Shown here one piece after another: positions 58,044 to 64,000 of a stretch of DNA of 64,000 nt. Position numbers and translations under genes: made by a program. Every line of letters begins with the position of its first letter. Within the stretch, counting starts at the first letter, position 1. The stretch is taken from contig CANREV010000014.1 in the NCBI GenBank assembly GCA_947629645.1, forward strand, positions 1 through 64,000. Reading direction: 5' to 3'. The notes beneath the pieces are model-generated. The model was not told the DNA's origin. It saw only the letters and a list, made by a program, of their open reading frames with translations, and made no database searches. The stretch is from an uncultured Acetatifactor sp. GTDB lineage: Bacteria; Bacillota; Clostridia; Lachnospirales; Lachnospiraceae.

Positions 58044-59501
58044 TCACCTGGAATCACAATTTTGTGCATCCAGCATTCGGGACTTTCTCTCTATCATCTC
58101 ATCAATTTTTTTGATGTAGAGCGACACATCTTTCACATTCTCACATCGCTCGATACGCCCATTTGGCAATACCAGCTTTGTGATGCTTCCCGCACCTAAC
58201 GCCACAATGGTCTGTTTCTCCTCCATGATTAAAATATTATATAACCCCAGCCTGCCCTCCCTGGCATAGCCCACATTCTCAAAATTCCCCGAAATATTTT
58301 TCTGCCTGTAAAGATAGTATGGCACCATTCCCAGTCGGTCTGCACCTTCCTGCGCAATCTTCATGGTTTCATCCGTATTGCGAAGCATGGACACACCCTT
58401 TTCCCTGATCCAGCGATTCAGGCCGGAAGCCCGCTTGACAGCCAGCGAGTGCACGGTCAGACTATCAGGAGAAAGTTCCACCACTCTGTCAATGGTATGC
58501 TGCACATCCTGCTCTGACTCCTCCGGCAGCCCTAAGATCAGATCCATATTGATATTGTCAAACCCCATACGGCGAGCCAGTGCATACGCTTCTTCCACCT
58601 GCTCCACAGATGCTTTCCTGCCGATCAGATCCAGCGTCTTTTGCTTCATGGTCTGGGGATTGATGGATATTCTGGTGATGCCGTGCCTGAGAAGAACTTC
58701 CAGCTTCTCCTCCGTGATACTGTCGGCACGCCCCGCCTCCACCGTAAATTCCTGAACCGTCCCTAAATCAAAATATTCCTCAAGATTTGAAAGCAGTCTG
58801 TCCAATTCTTCCGGTTCCAGCGTGGTGGGCGTTCCGCCGCCTATATATACGCAATCCAATATTTTGTCCCAGTATCTCCGGGCCACATATTGCATCTCTT
58901 TGATCACGCTGTCCACATAGGCTTTCACCGTGCTGCGGTACCCTCCTATAGGGTAGGAAGTGAAAGAACAATAGAGACAGGTGGTTGGACAAAACGGGAT
59001 TCCCAGATAAAGACTGTATCCGCCCCGATAATGTATGCCGGCCAGAAGGTCTCTCTCCCGTCTGGCGATATCCGCGGCCAATTGAGCTTTCTCAAGGCTG
59101 GTATAGTGTTCCCTCCGGTAATAGTCAATAATCTCCTGGCGGCTCTTTCCCTTCTCCAAAAGACTGTATGCGATCTTGGTAGGCCGTATGCCAATAAGAT
59201 TCCCCCAAGGAAGATCTTTTCCGGTCTCCTGTTTCAGCGACTCATAAAGGAATCGCTTAAAACTGCCCCTGAATTTTTCGGTCTCCTGTCCGGTCCAATG
59301 ATACGCATGACCGCAAACAGTCAGCTTCGCGCCCTCTTCGCTCACATTCAGCCGGATACGCACCTTGTCCTCCAGCTTTTGCCGTTTGTCCGGCCTGCTC
59401 TGGGGAAGCAGCACCGCCACTTCCTCCTCGGGATAGAAGGATTTCACCAATGCCTGTATATCATATTCATACTTCTCTTTGTTGATCTCTATCGCAAACA
59501 T
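58044..59501 (-). CDS. hemZ: Coproporphyrinogen dehydrogenase-like radical SAM protein HemZ
   Basis: 485 aa, oxygen-independent coproporphyrinogen III oxidase family, HemZ branch. Radical SAM cluster Cys171-x3-Cys175-x2-Cys178 (PFCPTTCLYCSFTSYP), GGGTPTTL and the ISINPQTM region. The N-terminal ~165 residues are the HemZ-specific extension. No other haem genes are in the window, so a haem role is uncertain; HemZ is also common in anaerobes without full haem synthesis. Ends 38 nt before the FIST-GGDEF start. Confidence 0.9.
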   Translation of the reverse strand: MFAIEINKEKYEYDIQALVKSFYPEEEVAVLLPQSRPDKRQKLEDKVRIRLNVSEEGAKLTVCGHAYHWTGQETEKFRGSFKRFLYESLKQETGKDLPWGNLIGIRPTKIAYSLLEKGKSRQEIIDYYRREHYTSLEKAQLAADIARRERDLLAGIHYRGGYSLYLGIPFCPTTCLYCSFTSYPIGGYRSTVKAYVDSVIKEMQYVARRYWDKILDCVYIGGGTPTTLEPEELDRLLSNLEEYFDLGTVQEFTVEAGRADSITEEKLEVLLRHGITRISINPQTMKQKTLDLIGRKASVEQVEEAYALARRMGFDNINMDLILGLPEESEQDVQHTIDRVVELSPDSLTVHSLAVKRASGLNRWIREKGVSMLRNTDETMKIAQEGADRLGMVPYYLYRQKNISGNFENVGYAREGRLGLYNILIMEEKQTIVALGAGSITKLVLPNGRIERCENVKDVSLYIKKIDEMIERKSRMLDAQNCDSR

Positions 59502-59521
59502 CCGCTTTTCCCTTTATGGCC

Positions 59522-60196
59522 TTACTCCATGTCGCCTCCCGTAAAGGGATTGTATTTCTTTTCGTGACCGATGGTCGTACTGTCTCCATGCCCCGGATAA
59601 ACTTTGGTATCATCCGGCAGCACAAACAATTTTTCACGGATGGAGCGCACCAGCGTGCCCATACTGCCGGTAGGCAGATCAGTCCTGCCCACAGACTCCT
59701 GAAACAGCGTATCCCCCGCAAGCAACATGCCCGCTTCCTCAAAATAATAACAGCAGCTGCCCTCCGTGTGCCCCGGCGTGGCGATGACCCTGCAGGTCAT
59801 GCCTGCCAGTGTAATCTCCTGCCCGTCTTTTACATAGACGTCCGCGTAAGTGGAACAGGCTCTCCCCGCCTGTTTTGACACATTTAAGTGCACATCTTTT
59901 AACAGCGCTCTCTCCTTCTCATAAGCGTACGCTTTGACCGGCTCCCGCCCGTCCGCCTCCGCCTCGGCATTCACCGCATCCCTCAGGCTGTTTAACCCCC
60001 AGATGTGGTCGAAATGCCCATGGGTCAGCAGGATACCCGCCACATGGAATCCGCGTTTCAACAGCTCGCTGTAAATATGCTGACCCATATCAGCGGGATC
60101 CACAACCACAGCCTCTTTCTCTTCCTCACGATACAAGAAATAACAGTTTGTCTGACAGGAGCTCAATACCATCCTGCCGATTTTAATCTCACCCAT
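59522..60196 (-). CDS. MBL-fold hydrolase (glyoxalase II-like)
   Basis: 224 aa. THGHFDH (58-64) holds His59, His61, Asp63 and His64; ATPGHTEGS, LAGDTLF and YPGHGDSTT supply the other metal ligands. A YcbL/GloB2-like hydrolase of unknown substrate; glyoxalase II is the nearest named activity. ATG 60196 is preferred, with GGAG 6 nt upstream; ATG 60208 is the alternative. Placed between relA and hemZ, as is common in Clostridia (a D-Tyr-tRNA deacylase gene often found there is absent). Confidence 0.88.
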   Translation of the reverse strand: MGEIKIGRMVLSSCQTNCYFLYREEEKEAVVVDPADMGQHIYSELLKRGFHVAGILLTHGHFDHIWGLNSLRDAVNAEAEADGREPVKAYAYEKERALLKDVHLNVSKQAGRACSTYADVYVKDGQEITLAGMTCRVIATPGHTEGSCCYYFEEAGMLLAGDTLFQESVGRTDLPTGSMGTLVRSIREKLFVLPDDTKVYPGHGDSTTIGHEKKYNPFTGGDME

Positions 60197-60237
60197 ACTA
60201 ATCTCCATTCCGTCTGCCGTTTTGAACAGACAGCCTT

Positions 60238-62541
60238 CTACCCTGTGGTCCTCTCAATGTCAATAACACTCTCAATCCCCCGTATCTTATCTATAATACG
60301 GTTCAACTCATCCCTGCCGGCAATCTCGAAAGTAGTCAGCAAAGTCGCCAGTCCCTGTTTGCTGGTTCTGGTGTTCATGGAGAGGATATTGATGTTTTTT
60401 TCCGTCAAAGCCTTGGAGATATCTGCTAACAGGCCGTTTCTGTTGTTGGCATAAATTTTAATTTCCGCAACATATTTCTCATCGTTCTGCTCCGGCGTCT
60501 GCCACTCCGCATCAATAATCCTGACACGCTCCAACTCCGGCAGATTCATGATATTCACACAGTCCGTCCGATGGATGGACACTCCCCGGCCTCTGGTAAC
60601 AAACCCCACGATCTCATCTCCGGGCACCGGCGAACAGCATTTAGAAAAACGGACAGAAAGGTCTGCCACGCCCTTTACCACAATACCGCTCTTAGCCTTC
60701 ATGGAAACGGGCTTTACCCCGTTAGTTGCGGCAGTTTCCGCAATATTCTGCAGCACTTCCTCGTTGGTGATCACTTTCTTGTGATCCCGGTCGTAAAGTT
60801 CCTGCATCTTATTCACGATCTGCCCCTCTTTCAGGGCTCCGTGGCCGATGGCAGCCAGCACCGCATCCCACTCCCTGAAGCCATACTTTCGCATGATCGC
60901 TTCCAGGTACTCCTGTTTCATCAGCTCCGAAAGATTGATGCTCTTGGTTTTACAGTATGTGGAAAGAAGCTCCTTCCCCTTTACAATATTGTCTTCCTTC
61001 AGTTCATTCTTAAACCACTGATTGATCTTATTCTTGGCCTGTGTGCTCTTTACCACGTTCAGCCAGTCTCTGCTGGGTCCCTTGGAATTCTGAGATGTGA
61101 TGATCTCAATCCGGTCGCCGTTTCGGATCACATAGTCAATGGTCACAAGCTTGCCGTTTACTCTGGCCCCCACCATCTTATTTCCAACGGCGGAATGAAT
61201 ACTGTAGGCAAAATCGATAGGCGTTGACCCGGCGGGCAGATTCTTCACTTCTCCCGTCGGAGTAAAGCAATATACATTGTCGGAAAACAGATCCAGGTCG
61301 TTTTTCAACAGGTTCATGAATTCCCTGTTGTCGGACATATCTCTCTGCCATTCCAGGATCTGGCGCAGCCAGACCAGCTTTTCCTCCTCCTGCTTCTCCA
61401 CCTTTTTGCCATCGGAGGCCTCCTTGTACTTCCAGTGGGCGGCGATACCATACTCCGCCTCCTTGTGCATCTCAAAGGTCCGTATCTGGATCTCAAAAGG
61501 CTGTCCCGTACTGCCGATCAGGGTAGTGTGCAAAGACTGGTAACGGTTTGCCTTGGGCATAGCGATATAATCCTTAAACCGCCCCGGTATAGGCTTATAC
61601 ATTTCATGGATCACACCCAGCGCCGCGTAACAATCCTTGACCGTGTCCACAATGATGCGCACGGCGAACAGATCATAGATCTGATCCAGCGTTTTATTCT
61701 GATTCTTCATTTTCTTGTAGATACTGAAGAAGTGTTTTACCCTGCCGTCCACTTTAGCCTTGATGCCCGCGGACTTAATATGCTCGCTCACCTCGTCCAC
61801 AATGCTCTGAATATATTTTTCACGCACGCTCTTGCGGACCGCGATTTTTTCCACAAGATCATAATAAGCCTCCGGCTCCAGGTATTTCAGCGCCAGATCA
61901 TCCAACTCCGTCTTTAACCGGCTGATGCCCAGTCTCTGTGCAATGGGACAATAAATCTCCAGCGTTTCTCTGGCAATACGCTGCTGGCTCTCGGGACTTT
62001 TATACTTTAAAGTACGCATGTTGTGGAGACGGTCCGCCAGCTTGATCATAATCACGCGGATATCCTTGGCCATGGCAAGGAACATCTTTCGCAGGTTCTC
62101 CGCCTGCATCTCAAGCTTTTCATCCGACTGGTTTCCCGCCGCGGAAAAAGGAATCTTTTCCAGTTTGGTGACACCGTCCACAAGCAGCGCCACATCCTCC
62201 CCGAACTCTCTTTTCAGATCATCGTCCGTCATCACGGTATCTTCCACCACATCGTGGAGCAGACCCGCCACGATCGTCTCTTTATCCAGCTCCAGTTCCG
62301 CCAGAATGATAGCCACATTCAGCGGATGGATAATGTAGGGTTCCCCCGATTTGCGGGTCTGATTCTTATGGGCTTCCTTAGCCACATTGTAAGCCTTTTC
62401 GATCATGGAAACATCATCGCTGGGATGATATTTGTGCACACGATTAATAAGCTCCTGATATAGCTGCTCAGGATCCAGAAATTCATGGGATTCACTTATC
62501 TTGCCATCATCGATGACAACCCCGTTCTTTTCCTCTTCCAT
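60238..62541 (-). CDS. relA: Bifunctional (p)ppGpp synthetase/hydrolase
   Basis: 767 aa, Rel type. HD hydrolase domain with HD pair at 96-97 and Glu100-Asp101 (GLLHDVVEDT), RelA_SpoT synthetase domain (RIIVDTVKDCYAALGVIH, GRFKDYIAMPKANRYQSLHTTL), TGS domain (VYCFTPTGEVKNLPAGSTPIDFAY), a helical and zinc-finger region, and a C-terminal ACT domain (NRNGLLADISKAL). Both active sites look intact, so it is expected to make and degrade (p)ppGpp. It follows apt, as is usual in Firmicutes. Confidence 0.97.
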   Translation of the reverse strand: MEEEKNGVVIDDGKISESHEFLDPEQLYQELINRVHKYHPSDDVSMIEKAYNVAKEAHKNQTRKSGEPYIIHPLNVAIILAELELDKETIVAGLLHDVVEDTVMTDDDLKREFGEDVALLVDGVTKLEKIPFSAAGNQSDEKLEMQAENLRKMFLAMAKDIRVIMIKLADRLHNMRTLKYKSPESQQRIARETLEIYCPIAQRLGISRLKTELDDLALKYLEPEAYYDLVEKIAVRKSVREKYIQSIVDEVSEHIKSAGIKAKVDGRVKHFFSIYKKMKNQNKTLDQIYDLFAVRIIVDTVKDCYAALGVIHEMYKPIPGRFKDYIAMPKANRYQSLHTTLIGSTGQPFEIQIRTFEMHKEAEYGIAAHWKYKEASDGKKVEKQEEEKLVWLRQILEWQRDMSDNREFMNLLKNDLDLFSDNVYCFTPTGEVKNLPAGSTPIDFAYSIHSAVGNKMVGARVNGKLVTIDYVIRNGDRIEIITSQNSKGPSRDWLNVVKSTQAKNKINQWFKNELKEDNIVKGKELLSTYCKTKSINLSELMKQEYLEAIMRKYGFREWDAVLAAIGHGALKEGQIVNKMQELYDRDHKKVITNEEVLQNIAETAATNGVKPVSMKAKSGIVVKGVADLSVRFSKCCSPVPGDEIVGFVTRGRGVSIHRTDCVNIMNLPELERVRIIDAEWQTPEQNDEKYVAEIKIYANNRNGLLADISKALTEKNINILSMNTRTSKQGLATLLTTFEIAGRDELNRIIDKIRGIESVIDIERTTG

Positions 62542-62588
62542 AGACTGCCCACTGCCTTCTTAACGTAAAATCTATCAGCTCATTCCGA

Positions 62589-63113
62589 TCACTTGCCGGG
62601 ATAACAGATCGCCGAATCCAGACGATACCCGCTCAGTCTCTCTCTCCCCTTCAGGCCTGCCAGCTCCATCAGGACCACCACGCCGACCACTTTGCCTCCC
62701 AGTCTCTCTATCAGCCTGATCATGGCCTCGGTAGTCCCGCCGGTAGCGATCAGGTCGTCCACGATCAAAACTCTCTGGCCGGGCCTGATACTGTCCTTAT
62801 GCATTTCAATGGTAGCCTTTCCATACTCCAGCTCATAGGAGATGGAAACGGTCTCCCTGGGCAGCTTTCCGGCTTTACGGATCAGAACAAAGGGCTTTTT
62901 ATTATTATAAGCGATAGGCGTTCCAAATATAAACCCTCTGGATTCCGGGCCTACAACCACATCATACTCCAGATCCTTTATTTTTTCCTGCATGGTATCC
63001 ACAGCCAGCTGCAGACCCTCCGCATCCTGAAGGACGCTGGTTACATCTCGGAATATGATCCCCGGCTCGGGAAAATCCGGTATGCTGACTACATAATCTT
63101 CCAGTTTTTTCAT
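62589..63113 (-). CDS. apt: Adenine phosphoribosyltransferase
   Basis: 174 aa. Salvages adenine to AMP using PRPP. The PRPP-binding motif VLIVDDLIATGGTTEA (about 115-130), the FRDVTSVLQDAEGL start and GPESRGFIFG are standard. No regulator seen. Forms a unit with relA (47-nt gap). Confidence 0.97.
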   Translation of the reverse strand: MKKLEDYVVSIPDFPEPGIIFRDVTSVLQDAEGLQLAVDTMQEKIKDLEYDVVVGPESRGFIFGTPIAYNNKKPFVLIRKAGKLPRETVSISYELEYGKATIEMHKDSIRPGQRVLIVDDLIATGGTTEAMIRLIERLGGKVVGVVVLMELAGLKGRERLSGYRLDSAICYPGK

Positions 63114-63157
63114 TTCATTTACCTCGCTTTTGTGATAAATACGTTTTCAGTATAGCA

Positions 63158-63574
63158 CTATTTCTTACTGTGAGCTACGAAATATTTGATGATATCGCTT
63201 CTGGTGACGATACCGATAAACACATTTCTGTCATCGATCACCGGCACAAAATTCTGGCGCATCACCTGTTCCAGCAGCGTTTCCATAGCGGTATCGATAC
63301 GCGCGGGCTGCACCTTGCCGTTTTGCAGGATATCCCGCACCGCCATATGCTCCACCCTCTTGAGCGTAATATCTTTCAGATGTTCATTCCTCTCCAAAAT
63401 ATTCCAGAGGAAATCCCCCTCGCTGATCACACCTACATACCTGTCCTCCGCATCGATCACAGGGATAGCCGTATAACCGCTTCTGCGCAATTTTTCCAAT
63501 CCCTGCCTCAATGTCATGTCGTCTCTTAAATACGATACTTCTGCCTTAGGCATTAAAAAAGATGCAATACTCAC
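63158..63574 (-). CDS. CBS-domain pair protein
   Basis: 138 aa: two CBS domains, the first with LRRSGYTAIPVIDAEDRYVGVISEGDFLW and the second with VMRQNFVPVIDDRNVFIGIVTRSDII. Binds adenosyl compounds or divalent-ion partners in other families; role here unknown. GTG at 63574 is chosen, with AAGGAG 7 nt upstream overlapping the DUF308 stop; a longer upstream frame is the DUF308 region in another frame. Confidence 0.87.
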   Translation of the reverse strand: MSIASFLMPKAEVSYLRDDMTLRQGLEKLRRSGYTAIPVIDAEDRYVGVISEGDFLWNILERNEHLKDITLKRVEHMAVRDILQNGKVQPARIDTAMETLLEQVMRQNFVPVIDDRNVFIGIVTRSDIIKYFVAHSKK

Positions 63575-63578
63575 AAAC

Positions 63579-64000
63579 CTACTCCTTCGTCTCTTTGCTC
63601 TCCGTTTCCACGCTGCCTTTTCCCGGATCCGATACAGGCGCTTCTTTTTTCCCTCTCTTGCCTCTTTTGCCTTTCTCCTCATCAACGACTTCCACGAAAG
63701 TACTGTCCACCGCGTTCAGACCGGCCAGATAATCCTTGATCTTTTTCGCGAAATAAAGCGTTGTGGCGCAATCCGTAACGCCGCTGAAGATCAGCCCTAT
63801 TCCCAGCAGGGAGAACAAAAACTCCGCGGTCTGCACGGGATTGGAAAGCAGCACCAGACCCAGCACGATATTGAGGACTGCCAGCACCAGCATGACGACC
63901 CAGTTGCCATATTCCATCCGCTTAAAATCAATGGCGTCCTGAAGCTTGCTCAGGCCGCTGACCAGCACCAGGATCCCCAGCAGGATGGGCAGGAACGTAA
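63579..64000 (-). CDS. DUF308 (HdeD-like) membrane protein, 5' end outside window
   Basis: C-terminal 140 residues of a small membrane protein. At least three TM segments are visible (TFLPILLGILVLVSGL, WVVMLVLAVLNIVLGLVLL, FLFSLLGIGLIFSGVTDC), with the HdeD-type GLVLLSNPVQTAEF loop, and a charged tail rich in Lys and Glu (EEKGKRGKRGKKEAP). The start is not in the window. Followed closely by the CBS gene. Function unknown; HdeD relatives are linked to acid stress in enterics. Confidence 0.82.
   Translation of the reverse strand, partial: TFLPILLGILVLVSGLSKLQDAIDFKRMEYGNWVVMLVLAVLNIVLGLVLLSNPVQTAEFLFSLLGIGLIFSGVTDCATTLYFAKKIKDYLAGLNAVDSTFVEVVDEEKGKRGKRGKKEAPVSDPGKGSVETESKETKE

Noticed and set aside
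1-64000. CRISPR array, prophage, insertion sequence or tRNA genes
   Set aside because: No spaced direct-repeat array of the right kind, no transposase, integrase or phage structural genes, and no tRNA-like cloverleaf was found. The repeats seen are tandem or dispersed non-CRISPR elements.

Overview
The window looks like chromosomal DNA from a spore-forming Clostridia, most likely a Lachnospiraceae. The reasons are a complete spoIIIA operon, a SCIFF peptide with its radical-SAM maturase next to a fused secDF, the order apt-relA-MBL-hemZ-hisS-aspS, the recN-argR-nadK-tlyA-dxs-ispA-xseBA-nusB-asp23 cluster, and AGGAGG-type ribosome binding sites. Nearly everything is on the minus strand; only three genes (27719, 35432, 44761) are on the plus strand. 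I saw no rRNA, tRNA, CRISPR array, prophage or transposase. Genus is not assigned.

Layout. 1-263: truncated TetR regulator. 589-5650: uronate catabolism operon read kduI, kduD, rpiB-like, eda (fused to a VOC domain), kdgK, from one sigma-A promoter with a CcpA cre-like site on its start point. Three of its four gene-gene gaps hold hairpins or tandem repeats. 5757-14798: recN to asp23 housekeeping cluster (DNA repair, arginine regulation, NAD kinase, rRNA methylation, isoprenoid precursors, exonuclease VII, antitermination). 14852-18893: transglutaminase-like lipoprotein, prfC, deoB. 19051-24285: spoIIIAH to spoIIIAA, behind a possible sigma-E promoter. 24463-27446: transglutaminase-like membrane protein and a PilZ/degenerate HD protein, translationally coupled.

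27719-31000: a small conserved-looking ORF, a glycerol-1-phosphate dehydrogenase-like enzyme, a hotdog thioesterase, an alkyltransferase and a flavin reductase-like protein. 30797-35304: secDF, scfB, scfA (47 aa) and a TIGR04086-like membrane protein. 35432-36733: CNNM/CorC-type transporter. 36730-43535: the full phosphate system phoR, phoP, a 25-aa ORF, phoU, pstB, pstA, pstC, pstS, with 11-bp-spaced Pho boxes upstream of both phoP and pstS. 43730-46359: a two-TM membrane protein divergent from a GT39-like glycosyltransferase. 46400-51503: amidase, coiled-coil protein and a heterodimeric ABC exporter. 51586-64000: sfp-type transferase, aspS, hisS, small coiled-coil protein, FIST-GGDEF protein, hemZ, MBL hydrolase, relA, apt, CBS protein and a truncated DUF308 protein.

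The most unusual content is non-coding. A 101-bp structured element occurs twice (18912-19012 and 34743-34843, 80/101 identical with no gaps). There is a hairpin-rich repeat array between kduD and the rpiB-like gene, a 10-bp tandem repeat between eda and kdgK, a 17-bp tandem repeat after the FIST-GGDEF gene, and a hairpin that would hide the amidase ribosome binding site. No clearly new enzymatic system was found; these elements and a few small ORFs are the best candidates for new biology.
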